NCBI GenBank assembly: GCA_016926855.1
Contig: JAFGNT010000009.1
Span: forward strand, 1 to 64,000
Origin: Methanomicrobiaceae archaeon
Lineage (GTDB): Archaea > Halobacteriota > Methanomicrobia > Methanomicrobiales > Methanomicrobiaceae
DNA length: 64,000 bases
Reading direction: 5' to 3'
The translations under genes and the position numbers were made by a program. Positions 46,463-54,657 of this stretch are shown here, in pieces (the stretch's first letter is position 1; each line of letters begins with the position of its first letter). The notes beneath the pieces are model-generated. The model made no database searches. It was not told the DNA's origin and saw only the letters and a program-made list of their open reading frames with translations.

Positions 46463-46723
46463 TCATTCTATCGTGTTCATCAGCGGGCCGAGGACATCCC
46501 GGACCATACCGCTCAGGTTTTCGGCTTTTATCAGTGCGAGGCAGCAGACACTCCCGTCTTTCTCCCAGGAAATCAGTGCAAGCTTTCCACCGGGGCGGAT
46601 TGCCGCCCGTTCGCGGATATCCTTCGGGAGCACCATCTGCCCCCTCTCGTCGACGGTGAGCACCGCCTCAATCCTGCAGCCGGCACCCGGAGCGCAGCCG
46701 CACTGTGTATCATCCGTGGTCAT
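46463..46723 (-). CDS. AbrB/SpoVT-type regulator linked to hgcAB
   Basis: An 86-aa protein with a swapped-hairpin DNA-binding domain: EAVLTVDERGQMVLPKDIRERAAI, then PGGKLALISWE. Five cysteines stand out: CGCAPGAGC at residues 8-16 and CC near 59-60 (GSVCCLALI). It is the first gene of the hgcA-hgcB operon. AbrB-like genes are known next to hgcAB in some methanogens. The cysteines could bind Hg(II) or another thiophilic metal and control the operon, which is an inference. Confidence 0.85.
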   Translation of the reverse strand: MTTDDTQCGCAPGAGCRIEAVLTVDERGQMVLPKDIRERAAIRPGGKLALISWEKDGSVCCLALIKAENLSGMVRDVLGPLMNTIE

Positions 46724-46731
46724 GAGTTATC

Positions 46732-46788
46732 CCTGATTAATCTGTGTAATTAGTATAATATAAATTTTCTGATTATTAAGAAATTTTA
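46732..46788 (-). promoter_or_regulatory. Promoter region of the abrB-hgcA-hgcB operon
   Basis: On the minus strand a TATA box TTTATATTATAC (46753-46764) lies about 30-40 nt before the AbrB-type gene's ATG. CTGATTA occurs twice around it, at 46732 and near 46769, and TTCT(N7)AAGAA forms an imperfect dyad near 46767-46782. The repeats could be operator half-sites for the AbrB-type protein. Confidence 0.4.
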
Positions 46789-46980
46789 TATTTTACAGAT
46801 TTAGGAAGGGGAGGGAAACTTTCACTGTTACGTGGCAGAGTGCCATTTAAGCATCATTTTGTGGCTGATTTCTTTTTCGGTGCGATATTTCCGCGGAAAA
46901 CCCCCGGACGCATCACGAGTGGGCCCGTAAAACAACATATGATTTATGACTCTACCGCACCCACCCTACCGTGGTGCATT

Positions 46981-47610
46981 GTGGGGATTAAGGAGTGGGT
47001 TGTTCCGCAGGACAGGGTTTTTTTCGATCTCTTCGAGGAGCTTGCGGCGAACGTGCGAAAAGCCGCCGAACAGCTTGTCGTACTGGTCGAAGACTATCAG
47101 GATATCAAAAATAAATGTCATAAAATAAAGCAGGTTGAGCATAAAGGTGACCAGATCACCCATTCAATCTACGAACTCCTCAACCGGACGTTTATCACGC
47201 CGCTCGAACCCGAGGAGATTTCACGGCTGGCTTCCGCACTGGATGATATTCTGGATTACATCGACGGTACGGCGAGACAGATGTATGTCTATGACATCGA
47301 GAAATCGGACGAGTACATGGTGGAACTCGCAAAGCTCATCCTTCTCTCGGTAACCGAACTGGAAAGTGCCGTGAACAGTGTTCGCAACATGAAAAACGCG
47401 AAGAACATTGAAGAACGGTGTATCGAGGTCAACCGCCTCGAAAACCTCGCGGACGATGTGCTCGGCCATGCACTCCGCAAGCTCTTCCACTCGGATGACG
47501 CCATCCAGATCATCAAGCTCAAGGACATCTACGGGAATCTTGAGATGGCGACGGACAAGTGCGAGGATGCGGCAAACGTGCTTTCCGACATCGCAATCAG
47601 GCATACGTGA
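46981..47610 (+). CDS. DUF47/PhoU-like phosphate transport accessory protein
   Basis: A 209-aa helical-bundle protein of the DUF47 family, which pairs with PiT transporters as a regulator or chaperone. It begins GIKEWVVPQDRVFFDLFEEL and contains HKIKQVEHKGDQITHSIYE and LKDIYGNLEMATDKCEDAANV, the acidic PhoU-like metal motifs. I choose GTG 46981, with GGTG just upstream and agreement with the usual N terminus, rather than the frame opening at 46840. The PiT gene starts immediately after its stop. Confidence 0.88.
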   Translation: MGIKEWVVPQDRVFFDLFEELAANVRKAAEQLVVLVEDYQDIKNKCHKIKQVEHKGDQITHSIYELLNRTFITPLEPEEISRLASALDDILDYIDGTARQMYVYDIEKSDEYMVELAKLILLSVTELESAVNSVRNMKNAKNIEERCIEVNRLENLADDVLGHALRKLFHSDDAIQIIKLKDIYGNLEMATDKCEDAANVLSDIAIRHT

Positions 47611-48795
47611 ATGGCCATGGAGATTGTCATAATTGCCGCCGGGATCATCATCGCGCTCCTGTTCAACTTCGTGAACGGGCTGAATGATGCGGCCAATTCA
47701 ATCGCGACCATCGTCGCCACGCGGGCCCTCTCGCCGATACGTGCCGTTCTGCTCGCCTCGGCATTCAACCTTGTGGGCCCGTTTATTTTCTCGACTGCGA
47801 TTGCAAAGACGATCGGAAAAGGTATCGTTGATCCCGGCTTTCTCACCACGCATCTCCTGCTGACCGGCCTGATCGGTGCGGTGCTCTGGGTGTTTCTCTC
47901 GTCATATTTCGGGATTCCCGTTTCAAGCAGCCACGCACTCGTCGGCGGGCTCGTAGGTGCGGCTATCGCTGCAGGCGGGGCGGCTTCCATTCTCTGGCCC
48001 GACATCGGGACGGTCATGGCGCTGCTTGCATATATGGTGATTGGCGGGGTGGCGGGTGCCGCAGTGTATACCGCGTTTAATCTTCACCGGGGAAACGCGC
48101 TCCGGGATACCCTCGGAACCGGATTTCTGGCGGGAATGTCACTTATCGTGCCGCTGCTGATCATACTGGGCGTTGTGACAGTGAAGGGAATCCTCGCCGT
48201 TGTGGTGTTTATCGTGGTCTCCCCCATGCTCGGTTTTCTCTCCGCCTTCTTTTTTGGTATTATCATCATGCGGGCGTTCCGGAAAATCCATCCCGCCCGC
48301 CTGAACCGTGTCTTCAAACCGCTCCAGATTTTTGCCGGGTCCTTTCAGGCGATCGGCCACGGTTCGAACGACGCACAGAACGCGATGGGTGTCATTACGG
48401 CAATGCTCGTCGCCGGAGGAGTCCTCACCGATTTCTCCGTCCCGTTCTGGGTGATACTGGTCTCCTGTCTGGCAATCGCACTCGGCACGCTCTTCGGCGG
48501 CTGGAGAGTTGTAAAAAAGATGGCGACGGGAATAACAAAAATCCGGCCGTATCAGGGATTTTGCGCGTCGACGGCGGGAGGAGGAGTCCTGTCGTTGATG
48601 ACCGCGCTTGGTGTTCCGGTCTCGACCACGCATGCCATGACCGGGGCGATCATGGGAGTCGGGGCAACCCGCGGGTATTCTGCCGTGAAGTGGGGTATTG
48701 TCCGTGAAATTGTCGCTGCGTGGGTGATCACACTCCCTGCTGCGGCAGTGGTATCATGGGGCTGTTACCTTGTGTACGCCTCCCTCATCCTCTGA
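47611..48795 (+). CDS. pit: PiT family inorganic phosphate transporter
   Basis: Low-affinity, ion-coupled phosphate importer. The 394-aa protein has about ten TM helices and the duplicated PiT signatures GLNDAANSIATIVATRAL near the N terminus and GSNDAQNAMGVITAML in the second half, plus PVSSSHALVGG and PVSTTHAMTGAIMG. The ATG directly abuts the stop of the DUF47 gene. Its 3' end overlaps the convergent nth gene by about 42 bp. Confidence 0.93.
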   Translation: MAMEIVIIAAGIIIALLFNFVNGLNDAANSIATIVATRALSPIRAVLLASAFNLVGPFIFSTAIAKTIGKGIVDPGFLTTHLLLTGLIGAVLWVFLSSYFGIPVSSSHALVGGLVGAAIAAGGAASILWPDIGTVMALLAYMVIGGVAGAAVYTAFNLHRGNALRDTLGTGFLAGMSLIVPLLIILGVVTVKGILAVVVFIVVSPMLGFLSAFFFGIIIMRAFRKIHPARLNRVFKPLQIFAGSFQAIGHGSNDAQNAMGVITAMLVAGGVLTDFSVPFWVILVSCLAIALGTLFGGWRVVKKMATGITKIRPYQGFCASTAGGGVLSLMTALGVPVSTTHAMTGAIMGVGATRGYSAVKWGIVREIVAAWVITLPAAAVVSWGCYLVYASLIL

Positions 48796-49440
48796 TTGTC
48801 CGGACAGGTAATACCGGCAGTGCCCCGAAACGGGGCATTCGGTGCAGCGGGGTTTTTTTGCATCGCAGATCCCGCGCCCGTGCCTGATAAAGAGATAATT
48901 GATCTCACCCCATGCTTTTTTGGGAAAAAGGGCGATCAGGTCCTGCTCGATCTGGTCAGGGTCTGTTTTTTCGGTGAGGCCGAGACGGGTGGATACGCGC
49001 TTTACATGGGTGTCGACGGCAATTCCCCCGGTTATATGGTATGCATGGTGGAGCACGATATTTGCCGTCTTCCTTCCCACTCCGGGCAGTTCCAGAAGTT
49101 CCTCCATTGAAGCCGGGACATCTCCCCCGTGGCGGCTCACAAGGATGCCTGCCACAGCAATGATGTTTCTCGCCTTGACCCGGAAAAATCCGGTGCTCCT
49201 GATAATACGCTCCACGTCGCCCGGATCGGCCCGTGCAAGCGAGACGGCATCAGGGTACCGGTGAAACAGTGCGTCTTTTACGGCGTTTACCGTCCTGTCC
49301 GTCGTCTGGGCGGAAAGGATGGTCATAACAAGAATCTCGAACGGGTTTTTAAAATCAAGGAAATGGCGCTCCGAAGGATGAGTTACGCCATAATGCTCGC
49401 GGAAAATGCGGTAGACCGTGCATGCTTCGGACTGGTGCAT
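48754..49440 (-). CDS. nth: Endonuclease III
   Basis: Base-excision repair glycosylase/lyase for oxidised pyrimidines. The 228-aa protein has the helix-hairpin-helix LPGVGRKTANIVLHHAY with the catalytic lysine, the catalytic aspartate in VDTHVKRVSTRLG and the C-terminal [4Fe-4S] motif C-x6-C-x2-C-x5-C (CDAKKPRCTECPVSGHC). ATG 49440 (MHQSEACTVYR) lies 7 nt after the 3' end of tRNA-Pro on the same strand, suggesting co-transcription. An in-frame upstream ATG at 49476 lies inside the tRNA and is rejected. Confidence 0.93.
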   Translation of the reverse strand: MHQSEACTVYRIFREHYGVTHPSERHFLDFKNPFEILVMTILSAQTTDRTVNAVKDALFHRYPDAVSLARADPGDVERIIRSTGFFRVKARNIIAVAGILVSRHGGDVPASMEELLELPGVGRKTANIVLHHAYHITGGIAVDTHVKRVSTRLGLTEKTDPDQIEQDLIALFPKKAWGEINYLFIRHGRGICDAKKPRCTECPVSGHCRYYLSGQSEDEGGVHKVTAP

Positions 49441-49446
49441 GGAAAA

Positions 49447-49521
49447 TGGGGCAGGGCAGATTCGAACTGCCGTCAAAGCGTCCCAAACGCTCTAGGATGG
49501 ACCAGGCTACCCTACTGCCCC
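49447..49521 (-). tRNA. tRNA-Pro(TGG)
   Basis: Acceptor GGGGCAG (49515-49521) pairs with CTGCCCC (49448-49454), discriminator A at 49447. Anticodon stem GAGCG/CGCTT surrounds loop TTTGGGA with anticodon TGG. T arm GGCAG-TTCGAAT-CTGCC. No intron, no encoded CCA. The nth start codon follows only 6 nt after the mature 3' end. Confidence 0.95.
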
Positions 49522-49570
49522 GGTTGCTATCATTTGTGGATGCGGCGCATAAAAATAGTTACCGGAATTT

Positions 49571-50275
49571 TCAGAGCGGAAGCGGGTTTTGCTTATCCGG
49601 GTTGACAACGCTGCCCCGGAACGTCTCCCCGAGGAGTGCGTTTTTCACGTTTTCGGGATCTCTCCCGTCGAGCACGACGAGTGAAATCGAACTCCGCTGA
49701 ATGACCTTTGCCGCCACGATGTCGATGACGGCATTGGACCCGGCATGCAGGCGGTCACCGGCGATGATGGCAATCAGCTCCTCGGGTGTCAGGGCATCGT
49801 AGCGCCGGGCCGAGGGGTCGGTTTTCGGATCGGCGCTGTATATCCCGTCGACCGACGTGGCGTTGACCAGTACATCGGCGTGCACGTATTCCGCGAGAAC
49901 CGCGGAGACGGCATCGGTTGTCTGGGCCGGTGCGACCCCACCCATGACCACGATCTTACCCGATTCACCGAATTGTTTAGCCTCCTGACAGCTGGTCGCG
50001 ACTGCCGGGTACGCGGTATCATGGAGCGCTCCGGCGAGCAGCGCCGCATTAATGCGTGTGACCCGGATACCCAGCTCGTCGGAACTCGCCTCGTCCATCC
50101 CGAGCGAACGTGCCACGCCGATATACCGGCGTGCCTCCCCGCCGCCGCCGATCACGACAAATACCCGGCAGTGTTGTGCGATTTCCCGTAATACAGCCGC
50201 ATACCGGCTGATATTATTTGATTCGAGCGAAGGAACCAGAACGGATCCGCCGAGGGAGAGGACAATGGTTTTCAT
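49571..50275 (-). CDS. pyrH: Uridylate kinase
   Basis: Phosphorylates UMP to UDP. The 234-aa amino-acid-kinase-fold protein shows SLGGSVLVPSLESNNI, the VIGGGGEARRYIGVAR loop, GGVAPAQTTDAVSAVLAEY and NATSVDGIYSADPKTDPSA, all of the archaeal PyrH type. The gene lies upstream of tRNA-Pro on the same strand with a 49-bp gap, and may share a transcript with tRNA-Pro and nth. Confidence 0.95.
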   Translation of the reverse strand: MKTIVLSLGGSVLVPSLESNNISRYAAVLREIAQHCRVFVVIGGGGEARRYIGVARSLGMDEASSDELGIRVTRINAALLAGALHDTAYPAVATSCQEAKQFGESGKIVVMGGVAPAQTTDAVSAVLAEYVHADVLVNATSVDGIYSADPKTDPSARRYDALTPEELIAIIAGDRLHAGSNAVIDIVAAKVIQRSSISLVVLDGRDPENVKNALLGETFRGSVVNPDKQNPLPL

Positions 50276-50342
50276 TTCAGCTAATGATTGTCACCCTTTC
50301 CATATATGTATATGAGATGGAGAGGCAGGTGGTCGAAATCGA

Positions 50343-50355
50343 TATGCTTATAAGA
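50343..50355 (+). promoter_or_regulatory. TATA box of the SLOG-TM gene
   Basis: ATGCTTATAAGAA lies about 26-38 nt before ATG 50381, the right distance for a leaderless message. No ribosome binding site precedes that ATG. Confidence 0.5.
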
Positions 50356-50380
50356 ACGGCTGAATTTCCCCTTGTTGGCA

Positions 50381-52021
50381 ATGAATACATTATCGGAGAA
50401 ATCCGGGCCTGCCGAAGGCCGGTTGCGGGTTCCGTCGACGGTCAGGATCGGTGTCTCCGGTCAGCGGACCCTTGTCGATGAACTGCAGGTAGCCATGGCG
50501 GTCCGGCAGGTCCTGGAGCGCCTTGATCAGATCCTTCGCGACACTCCTCACCGGTATGCCGCCATCACCTCGCTGTCAGAGGGCAGCGATCGACTGCTTG
50601 CCGGTGAAGTGCTTGACTGGCCCGGCCGCGGCACGGCGACGGACACTGAACTGCGGCTCCTCCTTCCGATGGAAAAAGACGAGTATATTTCCGAATGCGC
50701 CACTCATGCTTCTCGTGAAACATGCCGATCACTCGTGGACCGCGCCTCCTCCGTCGAGGTTATACTGTCGGAGGGCAGAGACAGGGACGGTGCCTGTGAA
50801 GAGATCGGGCATACAATTGTCCGGTACTGCGATGTGCTCGTCGTTATCTGGGATGGAAAACCTGCCCGCACCCGCGGCGGTACGGCAGACATGGTCAAGT
50901 ATGCCCGCATGGTCGGCCGGACACTCTTCTGGATCGATCTGACGACCGGAAAGGTAACGGAAGAGCGCCACAGTGACGGAATCCTCGAATCTTTTCAGTG
51001 TCTGAACAGCTTTAATAGTGAAACCGTGGGCGAGAAGGAGATCGCAGATGTGTGCAGGGAGATTTATGGCCGGTTTACCGAAAAAGCCAGAATATTCGGG
51101 TTGGATCCCGTGGTTATCCATCCCCTTACGGAAACACTCCTGCCGCATTTTTCCCGTACGGTTCTCCTGACAAAACGGTATGAACGGAGATATATGCGTG
51201 CCGGCTCGCTCGTGTACGCACTTGCTGCCGCTGCTGTCGCGACGGTTGCAATCCAGACACTCTTTTTTCCCGCTGTTCCGGGGCTGCTCTGGATTGAAGT
51301 GGCGGAAATGGGCGCCGTTCTCTTCCTTCTCATAGCGTCCCGTGTCGGGGACTGGCACCGGAAGTGGATCGATTACCGGTTCCTGTCCGAACGTCTCAGG
51401 ACCGCCCTCTTCCTCTCGATCTTCTGTGTGCGGGCGGAAACGCCGGATACTGCCATGAAACCGATGTTCTCCCATACTCCGAATGACTGGATAGAAGTGG
51501 CATTCACGCGGATCCTCGAGACACGCCCCCTGCTGTACTGTGACCTTACTCTGCCGTTTGAGGAGCTGAAAAATTTTATTCTTTCCGCATGGATTGACGA
51601 CCAGATTTCCAGTTATACGACAATGAGCGGATGGAACCGCCAGAGACACGAACTCCTGTCACAGGCTGGCAATACGCTCTTTACGCTGACGCTGGTTCTT
51701 GCGGCGATACATGCCTTCGGCCATGATCATATCTGGACCGCCGATCACAGTGGCATGGCCGCCATCCTTGCCGCACTGACGATCATCTTTCCTGCAGTGG
51801 CGGGTTCGCTCGGCGCAATCCGGATTAAACGCGAATATCTGCACAATTCCGAACGATACGCGCACATGGTCCGCCATCTCTCGCTCATCGGCCTGCAGAT
51901 CAAACGTGTCAGCACTATCGGGACGCTTGTGGAAGCACTGGAGGCCGCCGATGAGGTAACCCTTCGCGAACAGCAGGACTGGCGGGTCGTTTTCCGTTTC
52001 GGGGAGCTCGAGACTCCGTGA
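50381..52021 (+). CDS. SLOG-domain protein with four TM segments (predicted conflict effector)
   Basis: A 546-aa protein. Residues about 20-195 form a SLOG/LOG-like Rossmann domain: TVRIGVSGQRTLVDE, SLSEGSDRLLAGE, LRLLLPMEKDEY and CDVLVVIWDGKPARTRGGTA, which in related proteins binds or makes nucleotide ligands. A C-terminal region carries two pairs of hydrophobic helices (about 265-315 and 425-475) with soluble parts between, reminiscent of SLATT-type membrane effectors coupled to SLOG sensors. The combination suggests a nucleotide-gated membrane-disrupting effector in immunity or cell-death systems. No cyclase gene is adjacent, so the signal is unknown. ATG 50381 is preferred over TTG 50372. 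Confidence 0.75.
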   Translation: MNTLSEKSGPAEGRLRVPSTVRIGVSGQRTLVDELQVAMAVRQVLERLDQILRDTPHRYAAITSLSEGSDRLLAGEVLDWPGRGTATDTELRLLLPMEKDEYISECATHASRETCRSLVDRASSVEVILSEGRDRDGACEEIGHTIVRYCDVLVVIWDGKPARTRGGTADMVKYARMVGRTLFWIDLTTGKVTEERHSDGILESFQCLNSFNSETVGEKEIADVCREIYGRFTEKARIFGLDPVVIHPLTETLLPHFSRTVLLTKRYERRYMRAGSLVYALAAAAVATVAIQTLFFPAVPGLLWIEVAEMGAVLFLLIASRVGDWHRKWIDYRFLSERLRTALFLSIFCVRAETPDTAMKPMFSHTPNDWIEVAFTRILETRPLLYCDLTLPFEELKNFILSAWIDDQISSYTTMSGWNRQRHELLSQAGNTLFTLTLVLAAIHAFGHDHIWTADHSGMAAILAALTIIFPAVAGSLGAIRIKREYLHNSERYAHMVRHLSLIGLQIKRVSTIGTLVEALEAADEVTLREQQDWRVVFRFGELETP

Positions 52022-52082
52022 GAAGCGGCCGCGCCCACTCCGGAAAGATACTTTTTTGTCGGTTGCTTTCATTCAGACACAC

Positions 52083-52271
52083 ATGATCTGCTGTCCGGTG
52101 TGCGGGAGCACCGGGATATATCTTGTTGCGGGCGGGTACACCGGCATGCTCTACCGGTGCAAACAGTGCGGATACGAGGGCGCCTTTGTGATCGAGGAGG
52201 ATCAGGGTCCGGAGGAGGGAGCCGGAGATGTCACGACCGAACAGGGAAAGGATAAGGTGGGTTCGTCATGA
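52083..52271 (+). CDS. Small zinc-ribbon protein
   Basis: A 62-aa protein MICCPVCGST...YRCKQCGYEG with two CxxC knuckles and an acidic tail. Such ribbons bind zinc and often nucleic acid or protein; no function is known. ATG 52083 is used; the in-frame start at 52056 lacks family support. It overlaps amrS by 4 nt and may be its operon partner. Confidence 0.75.
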   Translation: MICCPVCGSTGIYLVAGGYTGMLYRCKQCGYEGAFVIEEDQGPEEGAGDVTTEQGKDKVGSS

Positions 52272-53302
52272 CTCCTGACTTTGATTTGATGCATAAGGCC
52301 ACGCAGTATTCAGTCATCGAAGGAACGACAGTACACTGCTCGCTATGCAGCCACCGGTGCACAATCAGGGAGGGAGGGCACGGCATCTGCGGCGTCCGCC
52401 TGAACCGGGAGGGTATCCTCTATGCGGCAACCTATGGAAAAATTAGTGCGGAGGCGATCGATCCGATCGAAAAAAAGCCCCTGTTCCATTATCTGCCAAA
52501 AACAGTATCATATTCCCTCGGAAGCGTCGGGTGCAATTTTCACTGCCGTCATTGCCAGAACTGGCACATCTCCGCAGCTTCGTGTGATGATTTTGCACTT
52601 CGGGATCTCTCACCCGACGAGGGTGTTTCCCGTGCACTGGCAAACGGCTGTGCCAGCATCGCGTGGACCTATAATGAGCCCACGATCTGGCACGAGTACA
52701 CGAGCGATATGGGCGAAATTGCGCGGAAGCGGGGTCTGGGGACGGTCTATGTAACGAACGGGTACATCACGGAGGAGGCGCTCACCTCCCTCTCACCCAT
52801 GCTTGAGGCATTCCGCGTGGATATCAAGGCTTTTTCCGACCGGTTTTACCGGAAAATCTGCGGGGCGCACCTTCAGCCGGTGCTGGACGCCACGCTCCGC
52901 GCCCATGAACTCGGGATGCATATCGAGACCGTGACCCTCGTGATACCCGGGCTGAATGACTCGCCGGAGGAGACGGATGGCCTCATCCGGTGGACTTTCG
53001 ATACCCTCGGTCCGGACACGCCCATGCATTTCACGGCATTCCACCCGGATTACAAGATGACGGATCGTCCCGCCACTCCGGTGAAGCTGCTGGAAAAGAT
53101 CTGCGATCGCGCCCGGGAGATCGGCATGCGGTATGTCTACATGGGCAATGTCTTCAGCCACCGGTACGAGCACACCTACTGCCCCGACTGCGGGGAGCTT
53201 CTTATCGAACGGGCTGGGTATTCGGTGCATTTCCGGCAGCTTGACGGGACGCAGTGCGCCGGATGCGGGGCGAAGATTCCGATTCGCAGGCATGTCGGCT
53301 GA
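52268..53302 (+). CDS. amrS: AmmeMemoRadiSam system radical SAM enzyme
   Basis: Radical SAM protein of the AmrS type, related to pyruvate formate-lyase activating enzymes. The 344-aa protein has an N-terminal metal/cysteine motif CSLCSHRCTIREGGHGICG, the radical SAM cluster CNFHCRHCQNWHIS, and a C-terminal zinc ribbon (CPDCGELL...CAGCGAKI). The known three-gene AmmeMemoRadiSam partners (AMMECR1 and Memo) are not in the window. It overlaps the preceding zinc-ribbon gene and the Mut7-C gene. The substrate is unknown. Confidence 0.9.
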   Translation: MTPDFDLMHKATQYSVIEGTTVHCSLCSHRCTIREGGHGICGVRLNREGILYAATYGKISAEAIDPIEKKPLFHYLPKTVSYSLGSVGCNFHCRHCQNWHISAASCDDFALRDLSPDEGVSRALANGCASIAWTYNEPTIWHEYTSDMGEIARKRGLGTVYVTNGYITEEALTSLSPMLEAFRVDIKAFSDRFYRKICGAHLQPVLDATLRAHELGMHIETVTLVIPGLNDSPEETDGLIRWTFDTLGPDTPMHFTAFHPDYKMTDRPATPVKLLEKICDRAREIGMRYVYMGNVFSHRYEHTYCPDCGELLIERAGYSVHFRQLDGTQCAGCGAKIPIRRHVG

Positions 53303-53810
53303 CACGAATCCCCCCGTTCGCTTCATTGCCGACCGGATGCTCGGCACGCTGACGCGTTATCTCCGGTTTCTCGGGTACGACACGCTTAGTGCCAACAGCA
53401 TCCGCAGGGGAAATTCCCGCGAGGATACCCTGATCCTCGGTATCGCGGAGACGGGCGGACGTATTCTCTTAACCCGTGACCGGGAACTCGCGCGGCGGGG
53501 AGGTACGGGAGCCGTGCTCATCGAGTCCGAGGATGTGCTTGAACAAATCTCCCAGTTATTGCGGGACCGGATTATTCCCGAATCTCTCATCCCGCGGATG
53601 CAACGGTGTTCGCTCTGCAACACGCCTCTCCGCCCGGCCTCGCCGCAGGAAGTGGCAGGTACCTCCTATGCGCCGAAGCAAAAATCGGGAAAAAATTTTT
53701 TCTGGTGCCCCATCTGCCGGAAACTCTACTGGATGGGCTCCCATGCCGAACATCTCGCCGAACGGCTCCGGTATGCAGCGAATGTCCGGAGGGATCCCAA
53801 CCGGTGCTAA
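53292..53810 (+). CDS. Mut7-C RNase-domain protein
   Basis: A 172-aa protein of the Mut7-C (DUF82) family, a PIN-like RNase domain. It begins with VRFIADRMLGTLTRYLRFLGYDT (acidic catalytic region), has DTLILGIAETGGRILLTRD, and ends with a zinc ribbon (CSLCNTPLRP and FWCPICRKLYW). Family members are thought to act on RNA. ATG 53292 overlaps the amrS stop by 11 nt; the frame opening earlier runs inside amrS and is not coding. It ends in a 4-nt overlap with the convergent lipoprotein gene. Confidence 0.87.
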   Translation: MSADTNPPVRFIADRMLGTLTRYLRFLGYDTLSANSIRRGNSREDTLILGIAETGGRILLTRDRELARRGGTGAVLIESEDVLEQISQLLRDRIIPESLIPRMQRCSLCNTPLRPASPQEVAGTSYAPKQKSGKNFFWCPICRKLYWMGSHAEHLAERLRYAANVRRDPNRC

Positions 53811-54229
53811 TCCGAGTCGATGAAGATATCCACCCTGTACTGCTGATCACATTCGCCGCCCAACCGCTTGACAAAGCTTTTCCCTTCACCGGCATTGAAC
53901 CGGGTGTATAATTCACTCTGCGATGCGGCCGTTGCACCCGTGTCTTCGTTGACCAGCGCTACGAGGACTTTTACGTTTGTTGCCGCCGCGGCACCGTTGT
54001 TCACGAGATTCACCCGTGTCTCCCAGTAACAGGTGCCTTCCGGCGTATATCGTTTTTCAAAACCGATTACATTTTTCTCGAATTCAGGCGTGGGCGACAG
54101 GGAGGGTGTGGCCGTCACCACCTGGGTGCCTGAAACAACCGGTGTCGTGTCCTCACTGTTCGTGCACCCGGCGGCGGCAAACATCGAGATCATGACACAC
54201 ACCAGCAACAGTCCGTGTATCGTCCTCAT
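53807..54229 (-). CDS. Small predicted lipoprotein
   Basis: A 140-aa protein with a signal peptide ending in a lipobox (FAAAGCTNSED, Cys22), then a Thr/Ser/Pro-rich linker (TPVVSGTQVVTATPSLSPTP) and a beta-sandwich-like domain with two cysteines (CYWETRVNLVNNG...GGECDQQYRVDIFID) resembling FxLYD-type surface modules. It is probably lipid-anchored on the cell surface. Function unknown. Confidence 0.78.
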   Translation of the reverse strand: MRTIHGLLLVCVMISMFAAAGCTNSEDTTPVVSGTQVVTATPSLSPTPEFEKNVIGFEKRYTPEGTCYWETRVNLVNNGAAAATNVKVLVALVNEDTGATAASQSELYTRFNAGEGKSFVKRLGGECDQQYRVDIFIDSD

Positions 54230-54381
54230 ACATCTTCCCCGTATACCGCGGTTATGCGGCAGTAATTCGATAAAGGATTCTTTCGGCTCCTTCTATAAAC
54301 ACCTATCCCGTCCCCTTCATCGGAATACGCCCGTGTCATTCCACGGAAAAATCCTTATCCTCTGCACTGATAGTAATCGGC

Positions 54382-54657
54382 ATGGAATTCGAACGGATTG
54401 AGGGGGCCGATCGGGGCAGGATAGTCCTCTACGCCCTGAGTACGTGCCAGTGGTGCCGGAGGACGAAAGAACTCCTCAGCGAACTTGGGGTCGCCTTCTC
54501 CTATATCTACGTCGATCTGCTGGAGGAAGACGAGATGAAGGGGGTAATTGATGACGTCACGAAATACAACCCCCGCGGGTCGTTTCCGGTGATTCGTATC
54601 GGGGATAAGGTTATCGTGGGTTTTCATGAAGAGGAGATACGGGAGGCGCTTGCCTGA
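54382..54657 (+). CDS. Glutaredoxin-like protein
   Basis: A 91-aa thioredoxin-fold protein with the active site LSTCQWCRRTKELL (CxxC at Cys20 and Cys23), the cis-proline region GSFPVIRIGDKVIVG and C-terminal FHEEEIREAL. It is directly followed by a ferredoxin-thioredoxin reductase catalytic chain (1-nt overlap), so it is probably the protein disulfide that the reductase reduces. This type of pair occurs in several methanogens. Confidence 0.9.
   Translation: MEFERIEGADRGRIVLYALSTCQWCRRTKELLSELGVAFSYIYVDLLEEDEMKGVIDDVTKYNPRGSFPVIRIGDKVIVGFHEEEIREALA

Noticed and set aside
52268-53302. Pyruvate formate-lyase activating enzyme
   Set aside because: The fold is shared, but the N-terminal CSLCSHRC motif and C-terminal zinc ribbon are of the AmrS type and no glycyl radical enzyme gene is nearby.
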